Below, piece by piece: positions 34,310-42,685 of a stretch of DNA of 50,876 nucleotides. Every line of letters starts with the position of its first letter. Positions within the stretch are counted from its first letter, which is position 1. The stretch is from Actinoplanes utahensis (lineage in GTDB: Bacteria > Actinomycetota > Actinomycetes > Mycobacteriales > Micromonosporaceae). Location: the NCBI RefSeq assembly GCF_016862455.1, contig NZ_BOMZ01000049.1:1-50876 (forward strand), read 5' to 3'. The translations under genes were made by a program, and so were the position numbers. Below the pieces are notes generated by a model. It was not told the DNA's origin and did no database searches. It saw nothing but the letters and a program-made list of their open reading frames with translations.

Positions 34310-34579
34310 GATGGCTCCTCCTTCGCGGGACGTGCTCGGACGCTTCCTATTCGGGCCGGGCGCTCGTCTGGATGGATTCCTGTATCACCAGACCGGCCGG
34401 CCACCGGGTTCTCATCGCTGACGCTAGGCCGGGGGTACGACACTTTTTCGTCGGCACCTCTCGGAAGGGTGAACCCCGCCACACAACAAATGGTTCAGGA
34501 CCCGGGACGCTGACAGCAATACGGGAGACACCCCAGAAAACCTGCTGGTGAACCCCGAGCAACCCCAGACACGTCTCCA

Positions 34580-34809
34580 GGAGGAGAGCCGCTTCTCGTA
34601 ACCGGAGACGAGCCTCGGGTACAGCCGTGGCAGGAATCCGACGAGCCGGTCCACCGTCGTCGCGTCGCCACCGACCCGGATCCGGGGCGACCCCGCCCGT
34701 GCCTCCGCGACGATGATCCCGGCGGCCCGCCCCGAAGAGATCGACCGTGAGGGTACGGGTCGAACGACTCCCCGTCCGTGTCCAGGATGGTCTGCCCGCC
34801 CCCGCTCAC
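34580..34809 (-). pseudogene. decayed short-chain dehydrogenase (SDR) gene
   Basis: A GTG at 34809 overlaps the stop of the upstream flavoenzyme gene (GTGA), as a coupled gene would. The reading is broken; in a second frame it gives R-A-A-G-I-I-V-A-E-A-R-A-G-S-P-R-I-R-V, then D-R-L-V-G-F-L-P-R-L-Y-P-R-L-V. That is the C-terminal helix and tail of SDR proteins. The Rossmann fold and the Y-x-x-x-K catalytic site are absent. SDR genes commonly accompany BVMO-type genes, which supports the call. Confidence 0.6.
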
Positions 34810-36251
34810 ACCGGGATGCCGGCGAAGTGCAGTTCGGGGTCGGTGACGCTGTCCGCGCGCAGAAGTCGCACGTCGGACTGGTAGTCCATCGAGGTCAGCC
34901 AGGGCATCCGGTCGCCCTGGCGGGGCAGCTGATCGACGGCGCGTTCGATGTAGCCGGCGCCGAAGTCCAGGAACGGCCGGGTCGGCATGGACGGGTCGGC
35001 GACCTCGGGCCGGCAGATGTCGTATCCGTGGGCGTCCATGTGGGCCAGCAGCCGGCAGAAGTGCTCACAGAGCAGGCCGATCTTGAGCGTCCAGGACGAG
35101 TTGGTGTACCCGATGGCGTAGGCCAGGTTCGGCACACCGGACAGCATCATGCCCTTGTAGGCGACGGTGTCGGCCAGTTTCACGGCAGCCCCGTCGACGG
35201 TGAGCGGGACTCCGCCGAACGCCTGCACGTTCAGGCCGGTCGCGGTCACGATCACGTCGGCGTCGATCTCCCGGCCGGATTCCAGGCGTACGCCGGTCTC
35301 GGTGAACGTGACGATCCGGTCGGTGACCACCGACGCCCGCCCGGAACGGATCGCCCGGAACAGGTCGCCGTCCGGGACCGCGCACAACCGCTGGTCCCAC
35401 GGCGCGTACGGCGGGTTGAAGTGCTCGTCGACCGGATACCCGGCGGGCAGCTGCCGGGTGTTGACCCAGCGGATCACCTTGCGGGCCGTGTTCGGGAACC
35501 GCCGGCAGAACGACCAGATCGCCTTCTGCTGGACGATGTTCTTCCGGCGGGTCCAGGCGTACCCGCGTTCCGGCCCGAGCCGCTTCTTCAGCGCGTTCGC
35601 GATCGCGTCCTTCTTCGGTACGGGCAGGATGTACGAGGGCGTCCGCTGCAGCATCGTGACGTGCCCGGCCGTCCGGGACATCGCCGGGACGAGGGTGACC
35701 GCGGTCGCCCCGCTGCCGATCACCAGCACCCGTTTGCCCGCGTGATCCAGATCCTCCGGCCAGTGCTGCGGGTGCACGATCGTGCCGCCGAACCGGTCCC
35801 GCCCGGCGAACTCCGGGGTGAACCCCTCGTCGTACCGGTAATAGCCGCTCGCCGAGAACAGCCACCCGCAGGTGAGCGTGCGGCCGTCGGCGAGGGTGAC
35901 GGTCCACCGGGCGTGCTCGGACGACCAGGACGCGGCGACGACCCGGTGATGGTAGCGGATGTGCTGGTCCAGGCCGTTCTCGGTGGCGGTCTCGCGCAGG
36001 TAGGACAGGATCCGCGGCGCGTCGGCGATCGACTCCTCGTCTCGCCAGGGCTTGAACTCGTACCCGAAGGTGTGCAGATCGGAATCGGACCTGATGCCCG
36101 GATAGCGGAACAGATCCCAGGTGCCGCCGGAGGCGCCCCGCGCCTCCAGGATGGCGAAGCTCTTACCCGGCAGTTCGGTCTTCAGGTAGCGCCCCGCGCC
36201 GATGCCGGAGATGCCGGCCCCGACGATCAGGACATCGAAGTGCTCGCTCAT
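34806..36251 (-). CDS. FAD-dependent BVMO-type monooxygenase (EthA-like)
   Basis: A 481-residue flavoprotein. The N-terminal FAD site is I-V-G-A-G-I-S-G-I-G, the Baeyer-Villiger fingerprint is F154-G-G-T-I-V-H-P-Q-H-W164, and the NADPH site is V-I-G-S-G-A-T-A-V-T. Its length and the R-R-K-N-I-V-Q-Q segment match the EthA/type-I BVMO branch rather than the CHMO type at 10328. The ATG at 36251 is preferred over 36311. It would oxidise ketones or sulphur/nitrogen atoms. A PucR regulator diverges 63 bp away. Confidence 0.9.
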   Translation of the reverse strand: MSEHFDVLIVGAGISGIGAGRYLKTELPGKSFAILEARGASGGTWDLFRYPGIRSDSDLHTFGYEFKPWRDEESIADAPRILSYLRETATENGLDQHIRYHHRVVAASWSSEHARWTVTLADGRTLTCGWLFSASGYYRYDEGFTPEFAGRDRFGGTIVHPQHWPEDLDHAGKRVLVIGSGATAVTLVPAMSRTAGHVTMLQRTPSYILPVPKKDAIANALKKRLGPERGYAWTRRKNIVQQKAIWSFCRRFPNTARKVIRWVNTRQLPAGYPVDEHFNPPYAPWDQRLCAVPDGDLFRAIRSGRASVVTDRIVTFTETGVRLESGREIDADVIVTATGLNVQAFGGVPLTVDGAAVKLADTVAYKGMMLSGVPNLAYAIGYTNSSWTLKIGLLCEHFCRLLAHMDAHGYDICRPEVADPSMPTRPFLDFGAGYIERAVDQLPRQGDRMPWLTSMDYQSDVRLLRADSVTDPELHFAGIPV

Positions 36252-36314
36252 CCTGCCATGGTCGATGGCCCGGCGACCTTGCGCTAGCACGGAGCGCACC
36301 AAAATACTCATCGC

Positions 36315-37541
36315 ATGGTGCAGAACGTCCCCTGGCCGGAGATCTCACCGCGGATGGCCGAACTGCTGCGGCAGGGCGCGCGGGCCGCCCTCGAACCGCC
36401 CGGCGACTGGCTGGAGGACCTGCACCAGGCGTCGCTGAGCAGCCGGCGGATCCGGGCGGTCACCGAGGACCCGGCCCTGGTCGCCGCGGTCCGCCGCAGC
36501 AATCTCGCCAACCTGCGCCAATGGGTGGTGACGAATCTGCGCGAGCCCGGCAGCCGGGTTCCGGCGAACCTCGGCCCGGAGATGCTGGAGTCCTCCCGCG
36601 ATCTGGTGCGCCGCGGCCTCGACCGGGGGGTGCTCGACGCGTTCCGTACCGCGCAAGGGGTCGTCTGGCGGTACTGGATGGAGATCTGTTTCGGTCTCAC
36701 CTCCGACGCCGGGGAGCTGCGTGAGCTGCTCGACCTGTCCGCGCTGTCGATCACCACGTTCATCGAGGACACCATCGCCGCGCTGTCCGAACGGATGGAC
36801 GCCGAACGCGCCGAACTCACTCGCGGCGCCCACGCCGAACGCCGGGCCGCGGTCACGTTGCTGCTGGAAGGCGCCCCGATCAGCAGGTCCCGGGCGGAGA
36901 CCCAGCTCGGCTACCGGCTGACCGGCCCGCACACCGCCGCGATCATCTGGGACACCGGCGCCACCACCCCGAACCGGCTGGAGGCGGCCGCCGAGTCGCT
37001 GCTGCGGGTCAGCGGCGCCGCCCACCGGCTCACCATCGTGGCGAGCGCCGCCGCGCTGTGGCTGTGGCTGCCGACCGGCGAACCCGTCGACGCCGGCCGG
37101 CTCACCGCCGAACTCGCCGGGCATCCCGAGGTGCGGGTCGCGCTCGGCCGGCCCGGCGCCGACGTCGCCGGGTTCCGGCGCAGCCATCTCGACGCCGCCA
37201 CCACCCAGCGGATGCTGGCCCGGCTCGCCTCACCGCAGCAGGTCGCCCGGTACAGCGATGTTCAACTGGTCGCCCTGCTCACCGCCGAACCGGCCCGCAC
37301 CGACGAGTTCCTCGCCGACACCCTCGGCGAACTGCGGCACGCTGACCCCGAGACGCGGGACACGGTCGCCACCTACATCCGCGAGCAGTGCGGCGCCACC
37401 CGTACGGCCGAACGCCTCTACACCCACCGCAACACCGTGCTGCGCCGCCTCGCCCGCGCCGACCGGCTGCTTCCCCGCCCGCTCGCCGAGGACATCGTCG
37501 CCGTCGGCGCCGCCCTGGAGATCCTCCGCTGGCGCGGCTGA
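36315..37541 (+). CDS. PucR-family transcriptional regulator
   Basis: A 408-residue regulator of the PucR/CdaR type. The N-terminal 160 residues are helical (RsbRD-like sensor). A degenerate GGDEF-like domain follows. The C terminus contains the PucR helix-turn-helix T-R-T-A-E-R-L-Y-T-H-R-N-T-V-L-R-R-L. In actinobacteria such regulators often sit divergently to BVMO/SDR genes, as here, and activate them. The converging SUKH gene begins 32 bp after its stop. Confidence 0.88.
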   Translation: MVQNVPWPEISPRMAELLRQGARAALEPPGDWLEDLHQASLSSRRIRAVTEDPALVAAVRRSNLANLRQWVVTNLREPGSRVPANLGPEMLESSRDLVRRGLDRGVLDAFRTAQGVVWRYWMEICFGLTSDAGELRELLDLSALSITTFIEDTIAALSERMDAERAELTRGAHAERRAAVTLLLEGAPISRSRAETQLGYRLTGPHTAAIIWDTGATTPNRLEAAAESLLRVSGAAHRLTIVASAAALWLWLPTGEPVDAGRLTAELAGHPEVRVALGRPGADVAGFRRSHLDAATTQRMLARLASPQQVARYSDVQLVALLTAEPARTDEFLADTLGELRHADPETRDTVATYIREQCGATRTAERLYTHRNTVLRRLARADRLLPRPLAEDIVAVGAALEILRWRG

Positions 37542-37573
37542 GCCGGCGACGCCCGTTCCGGGTGCGCCGCGCT

Positions 37574-38725
37574 CTACTCCGGGAACGGCTCGAAGGTCGC
37601 GAACTCCAGTGGATCATCGTCTTCGTCGAGGGCGACCAGACCCGGGGCGTCGAAGCGTCCACGGGTCCACGCCAGGAGTGTCTCGATCAGGCCGCCGGGC
37701 AACGGCGGTCCCTGTTCGTCATGCCGCGGATAGACGATCAGCTTCCAGGAATCGGGGTCGCCCTCGGTGAGCCAGCCCAGCTCGTCGCCGTCGAGGGAGG
37801 TCGCGAACGGCAGGAAACCGCCCGGCTCCGGCCAGACGGCGAGGGTGTTGTACTCGGGAAACTCCGCGCGCAGCTCCCGGTAGGCGTCCAGTGTCTGCTC
37901 GACGTGGCTGTCGAACGCGTCACCGCGGGGCGAGGGGAAAGCGAGCCAGTCGCGCCAGGTCCCGGCTCCGTAACGGTCCATCAGCGTCACGTACTCGTCC
38001 GGCAGCCGGGTGCCCAGGCGCGCGAACAGGTCCTCCCAGGCGCCGTCGCCGAGGCGCGGTGTCGCGGGCGGCGGCACCAGCGTGGTCAGCGCCGCCAGAC
38101 CCTCGCCTTCGGTGAGGGCGGCCCGGCGGCGCGGGTCGGTCGGCGGCGCCGGTTCCGGGGGAGCCCACCGGTGGTTCTTCCGCAGGAAGGCCGTCCGCTC
38201 CAGCGTCGCGGGGATCGGATCGAGCCGCCCGCCACCGGGCAGCGGCAACCCGTTGCGGGTCGCCTCGACGAGCGTTTCGACCAGCGGCGTCCCGTAGCGC
38301 AGCCACGGGTCGGCGCCCTCGTCGGCAGTGTCCTGCCGGAAGACGACGACCGGCCAGCGGTCCGGGTCGTCGCCGGCCGAGGTGTCCCAGAACAGGTGAT
38401 CGGCGGTGCGGGTGCTGCCCCACGCCAGCAGGCCGCCGGGCTGGGGGTGCAGGATCGGCGGTGGGCTCGCTGACGTCTCCCGGGAGACCACCCGGCAGTG
38501 CCGGTGGGTCTGCGCCAGCCAGTCCCCGTAGTCGAAACCGTCGTAGTCCTTGCAGGGAACGTGCAGCCAGATGTGCTCGCCGATGTCGAGGGGGCCGTAC
38601 GCGGAGGCGATCGCCTTGTAGTCGGCGGGCAGGGTCAGGCCGAGCCAGCTCTCCACGGCGGCCCAGTCGATCCGGGGCGGTGTGGCGGTGGGCGGGGGTC
38701 CGAAGACGGCGGCGAACGACTCCAT
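37574..38725 (-). CDS. tandem SUKH (SMI1/KNR4) domain protein
   Basis: A 383-residue soluble protein with two SUKH-like units. The first has W-L-G-L-T-L-P-A-D-Y-K-A-I-A-S-A-Y-G and later G-G-L-L-A-W-G. The second has R-L-G-T-R-L-P-D-E-Y-V-T-L-M-D-R-Y-G-A-G and G-G-F-L-P-F-A. SUKH proteins include toxin immunity proteins, but no toxin gene lies beside it. The ATG at 38725 (M-E-S-F-A-A-V) is chosen on family start. Confidence 0.82.
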   Translation of the reverse strand: MESFAAVFGPPPTATPPRIDWAAVESWLGLTLPADYKAIASAYGPLDIGEHIWLHVPCKDYDGFDYGDWLAQTHRHCRVVSRETSASPPPILHPQPGGLLAWGSTRTADHLFWDTSAGDDPDRWPVVVFRQDTADEGADPWLRYGTPLVETLVEATRNGLPLPGGGRLDPIPATLERTAFLRKNHRWAPPEPAPPTDPRRRAALTEGEGLAALTTLVPPPATPRLGDGAWEDLFARLGTRLPDEYVTLMDRYGAGTWRDWLAFPSPRGDAFDSHVEQTLDAYRELRAEFPEYNTLAVWPEPGGFLPFATSLDGDELGWLTEGDPDSWKLIVYPRHDEQGPPLPGGLIETLLAWTRGRFDAPGLVALDEDDDPLEFATFEPFPE

Positions 38726-38797
38726 CCGCGCATTGTCGCCGGTGGGCGGCGGAACCGCTGCCCCGTACATCGAGGGTTCCGGTCCCGCCGCCCACGG

Positions 38798-39151
38798 TCA
38801 GCGCCGGTGCAGGAGGCAGAACTCGTTGCCCTCGGGGTCGGCCAGGACGGTGAAACCCTCGTCACCGTTCTGGCCGACGTCGGCGTGGGTGGCGCCCAGC
38901 GACAGCAGCCGTTCGACCTCGGCCGCCACGTCGCCGTCGGCGGCCACCAGATCGGGATGATCCCGGTTCTTGCCCGACTTCGGCTCGCCCGCCGCTTGGA
39001 GCCACACGCTGAGGCCGCCGTCCGGTGGCCACAGGTGGGCGTCGCCGTCGTCGCCGTAGTCGATCGTGTAACCCAGTACCGCCGACCAGAACTCCGCCTG
39101 CCGGCGTACGTCCTGCACATCGAGCGTCCACTGAGCGAACCTGCTGGTCAT
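38798..39151 (-). CDS. VOC-family protein
   Basis: A 117-residue vicinal-oxygen-chelate protein. W-T-L-D-V-Q-D-V-R-R-Q-A-E-F-W-S-A-V-L-G-Y opens the fold and D-P-E-G-N-E-F-C-L-L ends it with the metal-site Glu. H-P-D-L-V in the middle is typical of the small actinobacterial group. The ATG overlaps the stop of a decayed flavin/Rieske gene (ATGA), so it may once have been translated from that mRNA and might now be poorly expressed. Confidence 0.85.
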   Translation of the reverse strand: MTSRFAQWTLDVQDVRRQAEFWSAVLGYTIDYGDDGDAHLWPPDGGLSVWLQAAGEPKSGKNRDHPDLVAADGDVAAEVERLLSLGATHADVGQNGDEGFTVLADPEGNEFCLLHRR

Positions 39152-39616
39152 CGCGGATCGGCCTCCTCAGGATGTAGGGGTTCGGTGGCGGGGCCCTGCA
39201 GCACCGCTCCGTCCACGGTGAAGCGGGAGCCGTGGCACGGGCACTCCCAGGTGGTCTCGGCGTCGTTGAAGCGGACGATGCAGCCCAGGTGGGTGCAGCG
39301 GGCGGAGACGGGTGCCGGGGTGCAACGGGCCGACGAACGGGATCCGGTCGGTGCTGGTGTTGTCCTGGGCCGCCCAGCGGTAGGCGATCTCGGACACCCC
39401 GAGTCGTGTAACCGGTGACGCCGGCGGCGATCCGGTCCGCTTCGACAAGTGCACCCGCAGACCGCGTTCGGTCAGCTCCCACGTGGTCGACAGGCCCGCG
39501 ATCCCGCCGCCGATCACCACCACGTCGGCTTCCGCGTCGCCGGTCAGCGCCGGGTGGGTGGCGGGCGGGGCCGAGTCCATCCAATAGGACTCCTCAGTGC
39601 CGGGCAGCTCGCTCAT
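39148..39616 (-). pseudogene. decayed FAD oxidoreductase with Rieske domain
   Basis: The frame from ATG 39616 gives the FAD-binding V-V-V-I-G-G-G-I-A-G-L-S. A neighbouring frame then gives E-A-D-R-I-A-A-G-V-T-G-Y-T-T. The first frame resumes Y-R-W-A-A-Q-D-N-T-S-T-D-R-I-P-F-V-G, and finally a third part reads C-T-H-L-G-C and C-P-C-H-G-S-R-F, a Rieske [2Fe-2S] site. Intact relatives are about 500 residues; only about 155 codons remain, with frame changes and large internal losses. Its start overlaps the MFS gene by 23 bases. Confidence 0.78.
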
Positions 39617-40793
39617 GGTCGAGGACTACCCGCCGGCCGCGCCGATAACCGAGGCGGCGCCACCCGGTGAGCACGACGGTCGCGGCGAGCAGGGCCACCA
39701 GGCCGCATACCCCTTTCCAGCCGTACGCCGTGAAGCAGCGCACGCCCAGCCACGACCCGATCGCGCCGCCGAGGTACGCACAGGTCATGTAGGCCGTGTT
39801 CATCCGGCTCAGCCGTCCGGGCCCGAGGGCGTAGAACCGGACCTGGTTGGCGACCGTGCCGGACTGCATGGCGACGTCGAGGACCAGCGTGCCCGCGATC
39901 AGCCAGCCGATCCGCCCGCCGCCGCCGAGGCTCAGCAGCGCCGCCGCGACGAGGACGGCGGCGGCGCAGATCAGCGTCACGAGGTCGGGCCCGCGGCGGT
40001 CGGCCAGCCGGCCGGCGAACGGGGTGACGATCACGGTCACGACGTTGACCAACGCGAGCAGGCCGGCGGCGTGCGCGTCGTAGCCGTACGCCGGCCCGGT
40101 GAGCAGCAACGCCACACACGTCCAGACGGCGGAGAACCCGGCGAACACGGCCGCCTGGTAGCCGGCCGACCGGCGCAGCAGCGGCTCGCGGCGCAGCAGC
40201 CGCAGCGGTTCGATGAGCAGCGCCGGGTACGGCCGGCGGGTGCCCGGCCCGGTCCGCGGCACGACCCGGCCGGCCAGCGGCACCAGCGCCAGGGTCAGCA
40301 CACCGAACAGCAGGTACGGCGCGGCCCAGCCCCACCACTCGGCGAGGTAGCCGCTGAACGTGCGGGACAGCAGCATGCCGCCGGTACCGCCGCTGAGCAG
40401 CAGGCCGCCGGTGACTCCGCGCCGATCCGGCGGGACCAGCCCGGCCACCATCGGGCCGATGATCGGCGCGGCCACCGTGGCGGTGCCGATCAGCACGCTC
40501 AGGGCCACCAGCGGGCGCAGCGCGGGCATCAGGCCCGCGATGAGCAGCAGCGTGCCGGTCACCGCGAGCAGGGTCATGAGCAGCCGCCGGTGCGGCAGCC
40601 GGTCGCCGAGCGGCACCAGCAGGAACAGTCCGGCGGCGTACCCGAGCTGGGTCGCGGTGACCACCGCGGCCGCCGCGTCGCCGGAGACGTGCAGGCCCGC
40701 GGCGATCGCCGGGCCGGTGGCCTGCGGGAAGTAGACGTTGCCGACCGCCACGCCGCAGACGGTCGCGAGGAGGAGAACCGCGCTCGATCTCAT
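39594..40793 (-). CDS. MFS transporter (drug-exporter-like)
   Basis: A 399-residue 12-helix major facilitator. The loop 2-3 motif is G-D-R-L-P-H-R-R-L-L, matching G-x-L-a-D-r-x-G-r-r with changes. R-F-Y-A-L-G-P-G-R-L-S-R-M-N-T-A-Y-M is typical of the actinobacterial YnfM/drug-exporter group. The ATG at 40793 is 55 bp from a divergent ArsR-type regulator, which likely controls it. The substrate is unknown. Confidence 0.88.
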   Translation of the reverse strand: MRSSAVLLLATVCGVAVGNVYFPQATGPAIAAGLHVSGDAAAAVVTATQLGYAAGLFLLVPLGDRLPHRRLLMTLLAVTGTLLLIAGLMPALRPLVALSVLIGTATVAAPIIGPMVAGLVPPDRRGVTGGLLLSGGTGGMLLSRTFSGYLAEWWGWAAPYLLFGVLTLALVPLAGRVVPRTGPGTRRPYPALLIEPLRLLRREPLLRRSAGYQAAVFAGFSAVWTCVALLLTGPAYGYDAHAAGLLALVNVVTVIVTPFAGRLADRRGPDLVTLICAAAVLVAAALLSLGGGGRIGWLIAGTLVLDVAMQSGTVANQVRFYALGPGRLSRMNTAYMTCAYLGGAIGSWLGVRCFTAYGWKGVCGLVALLAATVVLTGWRRLGYRRGRRVVLDHERAARH

Positions 40794-40834
40794 GTCCGCA
40801 GTCCACCGCGTCAGCCGATCGGCGCTAACAGATA

Positions 40835-40847
40835 TAGCCTGGGGCTA
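40835..40847. promoter_or_regulatory. palindrome abutting the ArsR-type gene start
   Basis: TAGCC-TGG-GGCTA ends one base before the ATG at 40849, and GCTAA occurs once more about 12 bp earlier (40824). The site lies in the 55-bp gap shared with the MFS gene. A bound regulator would cover the regulator's own start and the MFS promoter. The lack of a Shine-Dalgarno suggests a leaderless transcript. Confidence 0.5.
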
Positions 40848-40848
40848 A

Positions 40849-41799
40849 ATGATCGAGTACGAGCTGAGCGCCGACGACCTGGCCGACACCCGCTTCGCGA
40901 TCTCACCCGTGCAGGAGCTGGTGTTCAGCCTCTGGGCGCTGCGCGATCCCGGCCGTTACACCCTGCACCTGCCGTGGCGCCGGGCCGCGCTCGCCGCGGT
41001 CGGCGCCGATGACCTGCGGCTGCTGCTGGCGCTGGTCGGTGCGGCGCGCGGCTTGCCGGACTTCCTGACGCCGCGGCCGGACTCCTTCACGCCGTCCTTG
41101 GCCGAGGAACTGGCGACGGTACGCCGTACCCCGCCGGACATCGTCGACCGCGACCTCGCGGCCACCCACCGGCCCGGCCCGGTGCCCGCCGTGCTGCGTA
41201 CGGCCACCCTGGCCGACCTCATCGCCGTCCTCGAGCGCTACTGGGCGGCGTCGATGGAGGCCGTCTGGCCCCGGATGCGCCTGGTCCTGGAGGCCGACAC
41301 CACCTATCGTGCCCGGCGGCTGGCGATCGGCGGCGCCCGCGCGCTCTTCGAGGACCTGCACCCGAACGTGACGTGGGATCAGGGGACGGTACGCATCGAC
41401 AAGATGATCGGCCGGCATCGGGTGCTGGCCGCCGGCCGGGGTCTCCTGCTGCTCCCGTCGGTCTTCGCCTACAAGCCGATCCCGCCGATGAGCCCGGACG
41501 AGCCGCCCTGGCTGTCCTATCCGGCCCGCGGCGTCGCCGACCTCTGGCAGCCGCCCGCACCCGTCCACCCCGGCATCCTGCCCGCCCTGGTGGGGCCGCC
41601 GAAGGCCCGCCTGCTCGCCCTCCTCGGCGAGGAGTCGACCACCACCGACCTGGCCCGCCGCCTCGGTGTCACTCCGGGCGCCGTCTCCCAGCATCTGCGG
41701 GTCCTGCACGCGAGCGGCCTGCTCATCCGAACCCGGGCCGGGCGTTCGGTCCTGTACCGCCGCAGCCCGCTCGGCGACCGCCTCACCGGTATGGGGTAG
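40849..41799 (+). CDS. ArsR-type winged-helix regulator (DUF5937-like)
   Basis: A 316-residue regulator. An N-terminal about 230-residue domain of the DUF5937 type (F-A-I-S-P-V-Q-E-L-V-F-S-L-W-A-L) precedes a C-terminal ArsR helix-turn-helix: T-D-L-A-R-R-L-G-V-T-P-G-A-V-S-Q-H-L with wing S-V-L-Y-R-R. No metal-binding Cys pair is visible, so the ligand is probably organic. It diverges from the MFS exporter gene. Confidence 0.87.
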   Translation: MIEYELSADDLADTRFAISPVQELVFSLWALRDPGRYTLHLPWRRAALAAVGADDLRLLLALVGAARGLPDFLTPRPDSFTPSLAEELATVRRTPPDIVDRDLAATHRPGPVPAVLRTATLADLIAVLERYWAASMEAVWPRMRLVLEADTTYRARRLAIGGARALFEDLHPNVTWDQGTVRIDKMIGRHRVLAAGRGLLLLPSVFAYKPIPPMSPDEPPWLSYPARGVADLWQPPAPVHPGILPALVGPPKARLLALLGEESTTTDLARRLGVTPGAVSQHLRVLHASGLLIRTRAGRSVLYRRSPLGDRLTGMG

Positions 41800-41881
41800 G
41801 CGGCACGAATCCGTGATTCGGCCGGGCGCCCGGCCGTCGAGGATCAAGGGCGACGAACGAGCCCACGATGAGGGGAACGCC

Positions 41882-42556
41882 TTGCTCCACCGGAAGATCT
41901 ACACCGTCGCCGCCGGCGCCGCCCTGGCCCTGGCCCTGCAGGCCTGCTCCGGCAGCACCTCCTCCGAGGAGCCCGCCAAGGTGGCGGCCACCACTCCGGC
42001 CGTCTCCACTCCTGCCGCCGCCACCTCCGCAGGCGCTGCCGCTGAGAAGCCGTCCGCGACGCCGACCAGGAGCAAGAGCGACACCGAGCCCGGGGGTACG
42101 GGCGCCGCGGACCCGATCCTCGCCGGCAAGCGCCAGGTCGTCATCAAGCCCGTGCAGAGCACCGAGTCGATCGTCGCCCTGGACAAGGGCCGCCTCACCA
42201 CGATCGACGGCGAGGCCGAGCACACCCTGTTCGTCCTGTCCCCGACCAGCGGCAAGTTCCTGATCAAGACCGCGAAGGTGGTGTCCGGCGGCGAGCCGCT
42301 CTGCCTGGTGATCAAGACCAACGGCAGTAATCCGCTGACCGTCGGCTCCGCCGCCTGTGACGCCGGCAAGGCCGACCAGCTGTTCACCATCGACGCGGTC
42401 GAGGGCAAGAATTACTCGATCGCCAACGGCGACGCGTTCCTGCAGCTCTCCGGCAAGTACGGCATCATCGCCCAGGAGCTCGGCGACGCCCCGCTGACGA
42501 CCACGTTCAACTTCGTCGACAACGGCGCCTCGACCCTGCCGAAGCTCGGCGACTGA
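41882..42556 (+). CDS. secreted lipoprotein of unknown function
   Basis: A 224-residue lipoprotein. The start is a TTG at 41882 with GAGGGG 7 bases before it; no ATG is available before the signal sequence. A hydrophobic core is followed by the lipobox L-Q-A-C. Residues about 25-70 form an Ala/Pro/Thr/Ser-rich linker. The C-terminal 140 residues look like a beta-rich globular domain (S-P-T-S-G-K-F-L-I-K-T-A) that could be ricin-like, but I do not recognise the family. A terminator hairpin follows. Confidence 0.78.
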   Translation: MLHRKIYTVAAGAALALALQACSGSTSSEEPAKVAATTPAVSTPAAATSAGAAAEKPSATPTRSKSDTEPGGTGAADPILAGKRQVVIKPVQSTESIVALDKGRLTTIDGEAEHTLFVLSPTSGKFLIKTAKVVSGGEPLCLVIKTNGSNPLTVGSAACDAGKADQLFTIDAVEGKNYSIANGDAFLQLSGKYGIIAQELGDAPLTTTFNFVDNGASTLPKLGD

Positions 42557-42584
42557 CCGGCGGTCCTCGGGCGAGGGCGACCTT

Positions 42585-42623
42585 ACAACAGGGACGACGG
42601 GGGCCTGGAAGGGCCCCTGTTGT
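42585..42623 (+). terminator. terminator-like hairpin
   Basis: ACAACAGGG (42585-42593) pairs with CCCTGTTGT (42615-42623), with an inner GGGCC/GGCCC stem. A TCTCTTC tract follows. It separates the lipoprotein gene from the iron-box-controlled gene. Confidence 0.72.
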
Positions 42624-42642
42624 CTCTTCGGCCACCGGTCTT

Positions 42643-42661
42643 TTAGGTTAGGCGAGCCTTA
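42643..42661 (+). promoter_or_regulatory. iron box (DtxR/IdeR/DmdR operator)
   Basis: TTAGGTTAGGCGAGCCTTA matches the 19-bp consensus TTAGGTTAGSCTAACCTAA at 16 positions, with both half-sites recognisable. It ends 24 bp before the acetyltransferase start, where an iron-loaded DtxR-type repressor would block transcription. Confidence 0.85.
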
Positions 42662-42685
42662 CCTACTGCCGATGGAGGCCGTCCG

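Noticed and set aside
37574..38725. Toxin-immunity locus around the tandem SUKH protein
   Set aside because: No toxin, secretion substrate or repeated immunity genes lie beside it; SUKH domains also occur in other roles.
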